Shown in pieces: positions 48,635 through 57,682 of a stretch of 64,000 bases of DNA (positions are counted from its first letter, which is position 1; each line of letters starts with the position of its first letter). The position numbers were made by a program, and so were the translations under genes. Below the pieces are notes generated by a model that saw nothing but the letters and a program-made list of their open reading frames with translations, was not told where the DNA came from and did no database searches. This DNA is from Flavobacterium aestivum (GTDB lineage Bacteria; Bacteroidota; Bacteroidia; Flavobacteriales; Flavobacteriaceae). Where the stretch lies: the NCBI RefSeq assembly GCF_026870175.2, contig NZ_CP113977.2, positions 1,178,001 to 1,242,000 of the forward strand, given 5' to 3'.

Positions 48635-49322
48635 TGATGAGTTGCCAGGACTAACTTATCTGAAAATGCTTTGTGAACAAATTCCTGAATTAGAAATTAT
48701 AAAGGCGTTTAACGATCCACAAAAATTACTCGATGAAATGCCTAAGCTCGATTTCGATTTGTGTATTTCGGATATCGAAATGCCAGGGATTGATGGGTTG
48801 ACTCTGGCCAATTTGCTGCAAGATAAACTGGTTATTTTTACCACGGCCTACAAGGATTACGCTGCCGAAGCATTTGATATTGATGCAGTGGACTATATCA
48901 CTAAGCCGGTTACGAAAGAACGTCTGGAGAAAGCGGTTGTAAAAGTTTTAGAACGGTACAATAAATCTAAGACTTCAAAGAAATTTATTCATTTAAACAC
49001 AGATAAAGGAAAGTCATTGTTGTATTTTGATCAGATTCAATACATCAAAACGGCATTGTCAGATAGTAGAGACAAGGAAGTGCTTCTTGCAGACGGAACC
49101 TTTTTGGTACTTAAAAATATAAAGTTTGATTCGCTTTTAAGCCAGCTTCCCAAGGCTGATTTTTGTAGAGTGAATAAAAAAGAAATCATTGCAATATCGG
49201 CAGTACAGTTTTTCAATCATAATGAAATTACACTCTCGCTTCATGAGAAAAAAGGAAAACCTATTGTCTTAGTTTTGAGCGAAACCTATCGTTCTGATTT
49301 TTTATCGAAAGTGAAAATCTAA
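48603..49322 (+). CDS. LytTR-family response regulator
   Basis: The protein has 239 residues from a TTG start at 48603; no in-frame ATG lies before the conserved part. The receiver domain begins KCLLLDDELPGLTYLKML, the phosphorylation site is Asp57 in CISDIEMPGIDG, and the Lys of ...YITKPVTKERL is conserved. The LytTR DNA-binding domain follows (about 135-239), ending LSETYRSDFLSKVKI. It is translationally coupled to the sensor kinase gene (32-bp overlap). LytTR proteins bind pairs of short direct repeats; none was found with confidence in this region. Likely targets are the flanking transporter genes, by position only. Confidence 0.92.
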   Translation: MNTKIKCLLLDDELPGLTYLKMLCEQIPELEIIKAFNDPQKLLDEMPKLDFDLCISDIEMPGIDGLTLANLLQDKLVIFTTAYKDYAAEAFDIDAVDYITKPVTKERLEKAVVKVLERYNKSKTSKKFIHLNTDKGKSLLYFDQIQYIKTALSDSRDKEVLLADGTFLVLKNIKFDSLLSQLPKADFCRVNKKEIIAISAVQFFNHNEITLSLHEKKGKPIVLVLSETYRSDFLSKVKI

Positions 49323-49398
49323 CTTATTACAAAGTTTTGTACTCTTGTTACATTCAGCAAAAATTAGGTTGAAATTCATTTTATACCTCAAAAATCTG

Positions 49399-49410
49399 TT
49401 CTCATATTTG
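49399..49410 (+). promoter_or_regulatory. Promoter-like word upstream of the second antiporter gene
   Basis: TTCTCATATTTG, 36 bp before the ATG, is nearly the same word at the same distance as in the first antiporter gene. A true -7 box would read TA rather than CA at its start, so confidence is low. Confidence 0.35.
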
Positions 49411-49445
49411 CACGAAAATTTAATAATTTAAAAGAGCAGTATTGT

Positions 49446-51719
49446 ATGAGAAGTATTAAGAATTCTTTTTTCTATTTGACCATTATTGGTGGTTTTTCTG
49501 TTTTGATGTATTGGATTGTCCTAAAAGGGAAAATGCTGGAAACAGGACGGAATATTGTTACTCACCATATAGAAAATGGACATTGGAATGATTTCTTAGA
49601 GTCTATGAAGCACAATTTGCAACACCCTTTAGCCATTCTTTTGGCGCAAATTGTAACTATTATTTTGGTGGCTCGTTTTTTTGGATGGGTTTGCAGAAAA
49701 ATTGGACAACCAACCGTAATAGGCGAAATGATTGCAGGTATTGTCTTGGGACCTTCTCTAATCGGGATGCATTTTCCGGAGTTTTCGGCTATGTTGTTTC
49801 CAAAAGATTCTTTGGGGAACTTGCAATTTTTGAGCCAGATTGGGTTAATCCTTTTTATGTTTGTTATTGGAATGGAGCTTGATTTAAAAGCACTCAAAAA
49901 CAAAGCGCATGATGCCGTTGTTATTAGTCATGCAAGTATCATAATACCATTTTCACTAGGATTGGGCTTGGCTTATTTTATTTATCATTCTTTTGCTCCA
50001 CAGGGGGTTGAATTTCTTTCTTTCGGGTTGTTCTTGGGAATTGCGATGAGTATAACAGCATTTCCGGTTTTGGCTGGGATAGTTAGGGAACGTGGTATTC
50101 ATAAAACTAAATTAGGAGCTATCGTAATTACATGTGCTGCAGCAGATGATATTACCGCATGGTGTATTCTGGCAGCAGTAATTGCTATTGTAAAAGCAGG
50201 TTCATTTACCAGTTCTCTATATGTTATTGCAATGGCAATATTATATGTGCTACTGATGTTGAATGTGGTTCGTCCTTTTTTGAAGAAAGTAGGAGATTTG
50301 AATGCAACAAGAGAAAGTTTGAACAAACCCGTAGTGGCTATTTTCTTTTTGACTTTATTACTCTCTTCTTATGTTTCAGAACTGATAGGAATTCATGCTT
50401 TGTTCGGAGCATTTTTGGCAGGGGCAATCATGCCGGAAAACAATAAATTCCGTTCTATTTTTATCGAAAAGGTAGAAGATGTTTCAGTTGTTGTCTTGCT
50501 TCCTTTGTTCTTTGTTTTTACTGGTTTAAGAACTCAAATAGGATTAATAGATGATCCACATTTATGGAAAGTTACTGGCTTGATTATTTTGGTAGCTGTA
50601 GCAGGTAAGTTTTTCGGAAGTGCACTGGCGGCAAAGTTTGTTGGTCATAGCTGGAAGGATAGTTTATCTATTGGGACATTAATGAATACAAGAGGTTTAA
50701 TGGAATTGGTGGTGTTGAATATCGGGTATGATTTAGGAGTCTTGTCTACCCAAATTTTTACGATGATGGTGATTATGGCTTTGGTAACTACCTTTATGAC
50801 AGGACCGGCTTTGGATTTAATCAATTATGTTTTTAGAGCAAAACCTACTATTGTTCCTGAAGAAATAAGTAGTAAAAGCAAGTATAAAATCTTGATTTCT
50901 TTTGCTTCATCTGATAAAGGCAAAACACTGCTAAAGATTGCCAACAGTTTAGTTAAGAAACAAGGTGGTAATACAATTGTAACAGCAATGCATTTATCAT
51001 TAAGTTCAGAGTTGCATTCCTTTGATGTTAAGGATCATGAAAAAGAAATCTTTTTGCCTGTTATTGCCGAATCAGAAAATCTAAAACAAAATATAGTTAC
51101 CCTTTTTAAGGTGTCTAATGATATTGATTCTGAAATAACAGAAACGGCGAATCAAGGAGATTATGATTTGTTATTAGTGGGCTTGGGGCAATCAATTTTT
51201 GAAGGAACCTTATTGGGGAAAGTGCTAGGTTTTACAACTAGAATCATCAATCCAGACCGTTTGATTGATAAAATTACTGGAAAAGAAGGTTTGTTTGAAA
51301 ATTCTCCTTTTGATGAAAGAACCAGACAAATAATAGCCAATAGCAAAATGCCTGTTGGAATTCTTGTTGACAAAGAGTTAGAAGAAATCAATCGGGTTTT
51401 TATGCCAATTTTCAGTAAAGAAGATGGATTTTTGATGGATTTTGCCCAAAAACTGATACACAACAATGGCTCTCAAGTAACCGTTTTGGATGCTTTAGGT
51501 GAAATAAAAGATAGTAATAGAGAAATTCAAGAATTAGTTCGTTCTATAGAACAAATAGCACCCAATCATATAATGATGATGCAGGAAAGAACAATTAAAA
51601 AAGAATTTTTAGAACAACAGGATTTGATGATTATTAGTCTGGAAAGTTGGAAAAAATTAATTGACTCCCATAGTACGTGGCTCAATAATACACCTTCGGT
51701 ATTGATTATTAAACCATAA
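49446..51719 (+). CDS. Second Kef/CPA2-type cation:proton antiporter
   Basis: This 757-residue protein is a close paralogue of the one at 45130, with matching order and length. The shared segments include [35 protein letters not shown] with the Asp-Asp pair, [18 protein letters not shown] and the C-terminal soluble domain ([37 protein letters not shown]). The copies are alike in the membrane part and differ more in the last ~100 residues and in the loop at 35-55, suggesting different regulation or ligands. The gene follows the two-component pair by 123 bp, and its stop lies 29 bp from the convergent DUF5686 gene. Confidence 0.9.
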   Translation: MRSIKNSFFYLTIIGGFSVLMYWIVLKGKMLETGRNIVTHHIENGHWNDFLESMKHNLQHPLAILLAQIVTIILVARFFGWVCRKIGQPTVIGEMIAGIVLGPSLIGMHFPEFSAMLFPKDSLGNLQFLSQIGLILFMFVIGMELDLKALKNKAHDAVVISHASIIIPFSLGLGLAYFIYHSFAPQGVEFLSFGLFLGIAMSITAFPVLAGIVRERGIHKTKLGAIVITCAAADDITAWCILAAVIAIVKAGSFTSSLYVIAMAILYVLLMLNVVRPFLKKVGDLNATRESLNKPVVAIFFLTLLLSSYVSELIGIHALFGAFLAGAIMPENNKFRSIFIEKVEDVSVVVLLPLFFVFTGLRTQIGLIDDPHLWKVTGLIILVAVAGKFFGSALAAKFVGHSWKDSLSIGTLMNTRGLMELVVLNIGYDLGVLSTQIFTMMVIMALVTTFMTGPALDLINYVFRAKPTIVPEEISSKSKYKILISFASSDKGKTLLKIANSLVKKQGGNTIVTAMHLSLSSELHSFDVKDHEKEIFLPVIAESENLKQNIVTLFKVSNDIDSEITETANQGDYDLLLVGLGQSIFEGTLLGKVLGFTTRIINPDRLIDKITGKEGLFENSPFDERTRQIIANSKMPVGILVDKELEEINRVFMPIFSKEDGFLMDFAQKLIHNNGSQVTVLDALGEIKDSNREIQELVRSIEQIAPNHIMMMQERTIKKEFLEQQDLMIISLESWKKLIDSHSTWLNNTPSVLIIKP

Positions 51720-51748
51720 TGAAATCCAGAAAGAAAGTTGTAAATTAC

Positions 51749-54247
51749 TTAAATGCCCAGATCAATATTAAAAGTCAATTTGATAGCTAAATTATCTTCA
51801 AATTTGCTCAAATGATTTGGGCCATAACGGTAATAACCTCCAAGACCAAATCCGTTGTAGATTTTATTGAGTTCTATTCCAGATTCAAAGAAACCCTTGT
51901 TTAGTGTTTTATGTTCTATTCCAAAATGATTTTCAGGGTTTTTCATATTACCCCAAGCCATTCGGGTTATAAAATCTATAGAAGGTTTTATTTTTTTGAC
52001 AAGGAAGATTCTATTAAATCCATGTTTGAATTGAAAAGACATGAATTCTGTAGAGAAAAATTCATTGAAATACATGGTTTCAAAACTGTTTTTACCCGCG
52101 AAAGTGATACGCTGTATGACGGTTTCTTTGTTAAGGTTATTGGGCGATGTACTGTAGAGTTGCGGAAGGGGAAGATCTCCAAAGGCTCTTCCGGCTTCAA
52201 ATAATAAGAAGGTTCTTTGACCATTTAAGTACTTTACCTGATACTCAGCTTTAAAATCTACTTTGGTAAAGTTAAAGTCATTCTTCAAAACATTGGGAAT
52301 GGATTGTGTAAGCTGAAAAGTGAATTTAGGAAACCTTTTATCGGTTTCTATTCTTCCTGTAGGCGTTTGCATATAATCGCTATAGGGATTCCATTTTAAC
52401 GAAATCGCAGCTGTTGTCATGGTATAGTTTTGGTATGTGTTGCCATTGAGGATGTAGATGTAATTGAATTTTGGCTCTACATATGTATTGGAAAATACAA
52501 GGGCACTTTCTATTTTGGGTAGAATTTTAGACTCAACAGCTATTTTCCAATTTTCATATCTGTAAAAAGTGCTAAAGTTAATGGTACGTGGATCGTAAAT
52601 CTTGAAGCCCTTTTTTTCGACAGCATAATCTGTAATTGCAATTTGCTTCACATCATCAGTGTAGCTAGCACCAATCCAAGTATTAGAAAATTTATCTACC
52701 CGAGCGCCCACTCCTAAATTGTACTTAAAAGCTTCATCTCTTAGTCCATAAGCTGAATAGCCTTCTAATTTATATTTTCTGGAAAATTTGTCATTTGTGA
52801 CACCTCCAATTCCCAATCGGAGGCCTTCGTAGTTATTGTAGCTTATTATTTTGCGCAAATCAAGGTCCCAAATTTTGAGAGGAAGGTATCCGCTGAGGAT
52901 TTTGCGGCCAAGATTCAATCGTTTTTCTATCCTTTTTTGTATAGAAATACTGTCCAGTAAAATGTATGTTTTCTGACTGCGAATGTCTAAGCTGTCTTTT
53001 CTGTATTTGACCCAAAAACTTTCGGGTTTATTAATGGCGTCATCTTTGATTTCGATCTTAACAACTGGCTTTTTGATGTTTATAGGGGTGTTGTATCGAA
53101 AGTCAAAGTTATTGGTCTGTGACAGCAAATAAATATAATCCGACTCTGTTCTTTTTCTGGGTTTTAGATCTTCTGCAATATCCCCATCAAATTGAATCGT
53201 ACCTCCTAGTATTTTTATATCATCATCATTAACCCCTTTTACGATTTTGAATTTCTTTTGGCTAGGAAGCCATAATTTTTCCTTTGGAATATATCGAAAT
53301 TCATGAATTCCGGTAATGTCAAGTAATCCTTTGATGCGCATAATGGCTTTTGCGATGGCATAATTATTCTTGTCGATATAAAGAATACCTTCAAGACCAG
53401 CTGCTTTTTTCTTTTCTTTGTTTTTAAAGTAAACCATATAGGTACTTCTCCCGTTTATGGCTACAGTATCTAACAGTTTATAGTTGTACTCTTCTAAACC
53501 ATTTTTGGCAATAGGGCTATTGTATTTGGTTTCGAAAAGTTCATATTTTGAGTCGTATATGGAGAAGGACTGCAAATTAAAGGCAAGTACTTCGTATATA
53601 GGTTGTTTGAAACCCGCCATTCTGGTCCCCAAAATGGTTTCTTTTACTTTATTGTCGCTGTATTGGTATTGGGATACTTTTTCAGTTTGAAATAAATGCT
53701 GTTTCTTTATAAGCTGTTTGAATTTATAATCGGTAGAATCTAGTTTTTTGAGTTTTTTTTCAAACGGACTAGTGGTAAAAACTGAGTCAATGCTTCCGTT
53801 TATGGAGTCTGGATTTGCGGTAACAATCAGTTTGTTGTAAGATTTAAATTCAAAACTACTGAGTCGTTCTAAGGGATTGTTTTTCTTTTTGTATGTAATA
53901 GTTTTTTTGATGATTCCAATAGCTGGGTTTTCATTAGAAACGATTACTTCGTGAAGTTCATCTGTTTTCTGAACCAGAAAAACACTGTAGAATGATTTGT
54001 CATTTTGAATAGTGATTTCACTTTTTAAATAACCTACATAAGAGATTTTGAGAGTAGTTATTTCTTTTTGTGAAGTAATCCCAAATTTTCCATCTACATC
54101 AGATACGGTGTTTGTTCCATCGTTGGCAGTTATAGTTGCGAAAGGGAGTGTTTTTTTTGTTGAAGCATCTTTCACAATTCCATTTACTTGAAATTGCGCT
54201 TGAAGCGAAAGCGTAAAAAGGAAGAACAGTAAAAAAAAGTGCTTCAT
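51749..54247 (-). CDS. DUF5686 / carboxypeptidase-regulatory-like outer-membrane protein
   Basis: This 832-residue protein has a signal peptide (cleavage near LQAQ), a CarboxypepD_reg-like domain (about 20-100: VNGIVKDASTKKTLPFATIT, ISYVGYLKSEI) and a long C-terminal region with many beta strands, matching DUF5686 proteins of Bacteroidota, including the ...YEGLRLGIGGVTN and GYSAYGLRDE segments. These look like TonB-receptor-like outer-membrane barrels without a plug; their role is unknown. No cognate partner genes are next to it. It is convergent with the second antiporter and has its own promoter region upstream of 54247. Confidence 0.85.
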   Translation of the reverse strand: MKHFFLLFFLFTLSLQAQFQVNGIVKDASTKKTLPFATITANDGTNTVSDVDGKFGITSQKEITTLKISYVGYLKSEITIQNDKSFYSVFLVQKTDELHEVIVSNENPAIGIIKKTITYKKKNNPLERLSSFEFKSYNKLIVTANPDSINGSIDSVFTTSPFEKKLKKLDSTDYKFKQLIKKQHLFQTEKVSQYQYSDNKVKETILGTRMAGFKQPIYEVLAFNLQSFSIYDSKYELFETKYNSPIAKNGLEEYNYKLLDTVAINGRSTYMVYFKNKEKKKAAGLEGILYIDKNNYAIAKAIMRIKGLLDITGIHEFRYIPKEKLWLPSQKKFKIVKGVNDDDIKILGGTIQFDGDIAEDLKPRKRTESDYIYLLSQTNNFDFRYNTPINIKKPVVKIEIKDDAINKPESFWVKYRKDSLDIRSQKTYILLDSISIQKRIEKRLNLGRKILSGYLPLKIWDLDLRKIISYNNYEGLRLGIGGVTNDKFSRKYKLEGYSAYGLRDEAFKYNLGVGARVDKFSNTWIGASYTDDVKQIAITDYAVEKKGFKIYDPRTINFSTFYRYENWKIAVESKILPKIESALVFSNTYVEPKFNYIYILNGNTYQNYTMTTAAISLKWNPYSDYMQTPTGRIETDKRFPKFTFQLTQSIPNVLKNDFNFTKVDFKAEYQVKYLNGQRTFLLFEAGRAFGDLPLPQLYSTSPNNLNKETVIQRITFAGKNSFETMYFNEFFSTEFMSFQFKHGFNRIFLVKKIKPSIDFITRMAWGNMKNPENHFGIEHKTLNKGFFESGIELNKIYNGFGLGGYYRYGPNHLSKFEDNLAIKLTFNIDLGI

Positions 54248-54302
54248 AAAAACGATTTAATCCAAAACATGTTCAAGTACATTTTGTCTTGACAAAAATA
54301 AG

Positions 54303-54343
54303 AATAAAAAAATCTGTCTCATTCCAAAAAACGAGACAGATTT
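54303..54343 (-). terminator. Terminator after frr
   Basis: AAATCTGTCTC (54310-54320) pairs with GAGACAGATTT (54333-54343). Read on the minus strand it is followed by a T run, ending the pyrH-frr transcript. Confidence 0.85.
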
Positions 54344-54364
54344 AATTTATTGTAAAATAAAAGT

Positions 54365-54928
54365 TTAAACTTTCATGATTTCGGCTTCTTTTATAGCCAG
54401 AATCTCATCAATTTTTTTGATAAAAGAATTAGTCAAGTTTTGTACATCTTCTTCAGCACCTTTACAAATATCTTCTGAAGTTCCTTCTTTTTCTAATTTT
54501 TTGATGTCAGTATTGGCTTCTTTTCTAGCGTTTCTAATACTAATTTTAGCATCTTCAGCTTCAGCTTTGGCTTGTTTAGCTAGTTCACGTCTTCTGTCTT
54601 CAGTAAGAGGTGGAACACTGATTATAATCATGTCACCATTATTCATAGGATTGAATCCAAGATTGGCAATCATAATTGCTTTCTCGATAGCATGCAGCAT
54701 GTTTTTTTCAAAAGGTTGAAGCGTAATCGTTCTTGCGTCTGGTACACTAATTTTTGAAACTTGAGAAAGAGGAGATGCAGATCCGTAATAATCTACAAAA
54801 ACACCACCCAGCATAGCAGGAGATGCTTTTCCGGCACGGATATTTAAAAATGCTTTGTCTAAATGTTCAATAGAACCTGCCATAGATTCTTTGGTACTAT
54901 CTAATATAAATTCAATTTCTTCTGTCAT
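54365..54928 (-). CDS. frr: Ribosome recycling factor
   Basis: This 187-residue protein, close to the usual 185, releases ribosomes from mRNA after termination together with EF-G. Typical segments are present: NIRAGKASPAMLGGVFVDYYGS, the PDARTITLQPFEKNML block, and PPLTEDRRRELAKQAKAEAE, followed by a long helix. It is downstream of pyrH on the same strand, the classic pyrH-frr order, with a 75-bp repeat-containing gap. Confidence 0.97.
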   Translation of the reverse strand: MTEEIEFILDSTKESMAGSIEHLDKAFLNIRAGKASPAMLGGVFVDYYGSASPLSQVSKISVPDARTITLQPFEKNMLHAIEKAIMIANLGFNPMNNGDMIIISVPPLTEDRRRELAKQAKAEAEDAKISIRNARKEANTDIKKLEKEGTSEDICKGAEEDVQNLTNSFIKKIDEILAIKEAEIMKV

Positions 54929-55003
54929 AATTTAGATTTTTAGATTTTTAGATCTTTGGATTTTTCTATTCTTATTTAATAATCCAATAATCTAAGAAGT
55001 CTA
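54929..55003. repeat. Intercistronic TTTAGA-rich repeat between pyrH and frr
   Basis: The 75-bp gap consists of iterated TTTAGATTTTTAGA-like words followed by AATCCAATAATCTAAGAAGT, forming an imperfect inverted arrangement. It is the same vocabulary as the gap element at 2907-3010. Confidence 0.45.
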
Positions 55004-55711
55004 TTATATGTTTACTACGGTTCCTATATTTTGTCCTTCACAAATTTTCAATAGATTTCCTATTTTGTTCATGTCAAAAACTACTATTGGTAATTTGTTT
55101 TCTTGGCTTAAAGTAAAGGCTGTAGTGTCCATTACATTTAATCCTTTTTTTATTACATCATCAAAAGAGATATAATCAAATTTTACAGCCGAAGCATTTT
55201 TTTCAGGATCAGAATCATAAACACCATCTACACGAGTTCCTTTTAGAATCACATCGGCATTAATTTCGATACCACGTAAAACAGCAGCTGTATCTGTTGT
55301 GAAATATGGGTTTCCTGTTCCTGCTCCAAAAATCACGATTCTTCCTTTTTCAAGATGACGATCAGCTCTTCTCTTGATGTAAGGTTCGGCTATTGATTCC
55401 ATCTTTAAGGCAGTTTGCAAACGGGTTTTCATTCCTTTGTCTTCAAGAGCTCCTTGTAATGCCATTCCGTTAATTACAGTAGCAAGCATTCCCATATAGT
55501 CACCTTGTACTCTGTCCATTCCAGAACTGGCTCCTGCAACACCTCTAAAAATGTTTCCTCCACCAATTACAATAGCGATTTCTACTCCTTTTCCGTGAAT
55601 TTGCTTAATTTCATCGGCATATTCAGCCAATCGTTTAGGATCAATCCCGTATTGTAAATCACCCATTAAAGCTTCACCACTTAATTTCAGAAGGATTCTT
55701 TTGTATTTCAT
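55004..55711 (-). CDS. pyrH: UMP kinase
   Basis: This 235-residue protein phosphorylates UMP to UDP in pyrimidine synthesis. It has the amino-acid-kinase fold: [13 protein letters not shown] at the N-terminus, [46 protein letters not shown] and [19 protein letters not shown]. Length is typical for bacterial hexameric UMP kinases. It starts at ATG 55711, with a -7 box at 55803-55796 on the minus strand. Confidence 0.97.
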   Translation of the reverse strand: MKYKRILLKLSGEALMGDLQYGIDPKRLAEYADEIKQIHGKGVEIAIVIGGGNIFRGVAGASSGMDRVQGDYMGMLATVINGMALQGALEDKGMKTRLQTALKMESIAEPYIKRRADRHLEKGRIVIFGAGTGNPYFTTDTAAVLRGIEINADVILKGTRVDGVYDSDPEKNASAVKFDYISFDDVIKKGLNVMDTTAFTLSQENKLPIVVFDMNKIGNLLKICEGQNIGTVVNI

Positions 55712-55795
55712 TAGTCCGTTTTTATTTTTAAGGTCTCCCTACAATTATCGAAAGTAAATTGCATTACCGTTTGAGTCAGTATTGCATAATTTGTG

Positions 55796-55803
55796 CAAAT
55801 ATA
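55796..55803 (-). promoter_or_regulatory. -7 box of the pyrH-frr operon
   Basis: Read on the minus strand 55803-55796 is TATATTTG, matching TAnnTTTG, about 85 bases upstream of the pyrH ATG. No clear TTG at -33. Confidence 0.45.
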
Positions 55804-55894
55804 GACATATTCTGTTTTTTTTGAAATAGAGTTACTTAAATATTCAAATTAAGTTTTTTGATGACTATTTCCTATTCTCATTTAGATGCTACGG

Positions 55895-56000
55895 CTCTAA
55901 GTGGCTAAGAATCTAAGTTTTTTATTTTTTTATTTTCGGGATAATAATTTGTCTTTATCTGATTAGTTTTTTGAAGCTTAGTATCTCAGTAATTTAGTGT
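55895..56000. repeat. CTAAG-type dispersed repeat overlapping the patatin gene end
   Basis: The left part has repeated CTAAG words (55895-55918); the right part (about 55974-56003) is an inverted, diverged copy with ACTAAA, ACTGAGA and ACTAAG words on the opposite strand. It is related to the 27-bp inverted repeat at 3376-3508. The right arm contains the last codons and stop of the patatin gene. Confidence 0.55.
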
Positions 56001-56784
56001 CTAGCGATGAATTGAGTTTTTTATATGATTTTTTGGCTGAATCGTATCCGATAGTAAAAATAGCTTCCATTTTAGCTTTATTAGTTTCGAATGTACTATA
56101 AAGCGATAAAGCTTCGGGTTTGATTAACCAGTCGCAATGATCAAATTTATGTATGCTGGAGTTGGCCGAAAATAGATCAAAAGCTCTAGCTGTTACAGAT
56201 TTTATTGAATTTAAATCTTTGGCTTCTATTTTTTGCATTGGACTAACGTAAACTCCAATTAAGGTATCGCATTTTTCTCTTAGGATTTCGGTAGGGAAAT
56301 GATTGAGTATGCCACCATCGCTGTATAATTTACCATTAATTTGATAGGGAGACATTACTCCAGGGAATGATGATGATGCTAAAATAGCATCTATTGTTTT
56401 TGTTTCGGGACTAAATATTTTTGATTTTCCTTTAATCATATCGGTTGCAGTAACATGAATGGGGATTTTGAGTTCGGACAAAGTAGTATCTTTGAAAATC
56501 TCATAAAAATATTCTTTGAAGGAGTCGGAATCAATCAGTCCGGCTTTTGTGAAGGTGAAATGTTTCCAATGAAAAAAGTAAATGGATTTAAAGAATTCCA
56601 AAATAGCCAATGGTGATTTTCCAATTCCGTATAAAGCAGCAACAATTGATCCAGCACTAGATCCCGCAATTTGAACAGGTATAATGTCTTTTTCTTCCAG
56701 AAATTGTAAAACACCGGCATGCGCGATACCCTTTGATCCACCTCCTGATAATATTAAACCGATTGATTTTGATTTGTTATCCAT
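55978..56784 (-). CDS. Patatin-like phospholipase
   Basis: This 268-residue protein has the patatin Ser-Asp dyad. ILSGGGSKGIAHAGVL forms the oxyanion motif, Ser43 lies in GSSAGS (G-x-S-x-G), and Asp156 lies in YSDGGILNHFP. There is no signal peptide or transmembrane domain, so it is likely a cytoplasmic lipid acyl hydrolase. The C-terminal residues TKLLRY and the stop are encoded by a dispersed repeat, so the natural end may have been altered. It is divergent from the thioredoxin-like gene. Confidence 0.93.
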   Translation of the reverse strand: MDNKSKSIGLILSGGGSKGIAHAGVLQFLEEKDIIPVQIAGSSAGSIVAALYGIGKSPLAILEFFKSIYFFHWKHFTFTKAGLIDSDSFKEYFYEIFKDTTLSELKIPIHVTATDMIKGKSKIFSPETKTIDAILASSSFPGVMSPYQINGKLYSDGGILNHFPTEILREKCDTLIGVYVSPMQKIEAKDLNSIKSVTARAFDLFSANSSIHKFDHCDWLIKPEALSLYSTFETNKAKMEAIFTIGYDSAKKSYKKLNSSLDTKLLRY

Positions 56785-56852
56785 TTTATAAATTTATGCA
56801 TTTAGTTTGTCTTAAAGTGATTTTTATCACATTTTAAATATAACCATATGCC

Positions 56853-56860
56853 TAAATTTG
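56853..56860 (+). promoter_or_regulatory. -7 box of the thioredoxin-like gene
   Basis: TAAATTTG matches TAnnTTTG. Transcription would start near 56867, leaving about 94 bases of leader that include the whole shared element. No clear TTG at -33. Confidence 0.5.
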
Positions 56861-56880
56861 CCCCAAACAAATTATAGTTG

Positions 56881-56960
56881 TGAAATCGCCATGATTCTAA
56901 AGTATAAATAGGTATTAAGAATGGCGATATCATATACCATTAAAAAACAAATATCTACAT
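56881..56960 (+). promoter_or_regulatory. Leader element before the thioredoxin-like gene, shared with the SMR gene
   Basis: It opens with TGAAATCGCCA (56881-56891). ATCGCC (56885-56890) pairs with GGCGAT (56923-56928), extended by ATTCT/AGAAT after a 3-base bulge. TATAAATA lies in the loop (56903-56910), and ATCATATACCA follows. It ends with ACATATG at the start codon. Order and wording match 47404-47496. Confidence 0.45.
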
Positions 56961-57578
56961 ATGAAAAATTCAGTAGCCAAAGCATTATTTAATAGTTATA
57001 CATACTTAGAATATAGAAAAATTGTATCTGATTTGTTGTCTGAAGGAAAGTCAACAGGGAATGAACAATCCGAAGATTTATTGCATTACAGTACCTTGAA
57101 CGAAAGCCGTTTGAAGCGTTTGGATAAAACCATAACCGTTCCTGAGGAGATTAGTACAAAATTAAAAGCTTTAGAAAACAGATATATTTGGTTGGTTATT
57201 GCTGAAGGTTGGTGTGGAGATGCTGCGCAGATACTCCCAATATTGAATAAAATGGCTTTAGAATCGGATCAAATAGATTTGAAAATTGTTTTCCGTGATT
57301 CGAATGATGATTTAATGAATCATTTTTTGACCAATGGGGCAAGATCAATTCCTAAACTTATCATTATAGATAAAGAATCCGGAAAGGTTTGTAATCATTG
57401 GGGGCCAAGACCAAAAGGAGCTTCGGATTTAATTAAAAACTATAAAGAGCAATTTGGTATTGTAGATGAAGAAGCTAAAACACAATTACAAATGTGGTAT
57501 TTGCATGATAAAGGCTTGTCTACGCAAAATGAGATTGCAGAAATTATGGTTTCTATAAATGAGTACGCTTGTTTGTAA
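56961..57578 (+). CDS. Thioredoxin-like family protein with a CxxA site
   Basis: This 205-residue protein has a thioredoxin fold in its middle part: WLVIAEGWCGDAAQILPIL with Cys85 and Ala88 where thioredoxin has the second cysteine, then SIPKLIIIDKESG with the cis-proline. There is no signal peptide. With a single active-site cysteine it cannot be a normal dithiol oxidoreductase; a monothiol, binding or redox-sensing role is possible. Similar WCGD(S/A)AQ proteins are common in Bacteroidota but poorly characterised. The N-terminal ~65 residues are helical. It is a single-gene unit with its own -7 box and a structured leader. Confidence 0.85.
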   Translation: MKNSVAKALFNSYTYLEYRKIVSDLLSEGKSTGNEQSEDLLHYSTLNESRLKRLDKTITVPEEISTKLKALENRYIWLVIAEGWCGDAAQILPILNKMALESDQIDLKIVFRDSNDDLMNHFLTNGARSIPKLIIIDKESGKVCNHWGPRPKGASDLIKNYKEQFGIVDEEAKTQLQMWYLHDKGLSTQNEIAEIMVSINEYACL

Positions 57579-57682
57579 TCACTTCTCAAACAACTGAGAT
57601 TGGTTTTATAGATTAGTAAAGGTTTACAATTAGGATGAAATGCAGTATTTGTAATACTTGTTTCGGAAATATTCTTTTGGAG

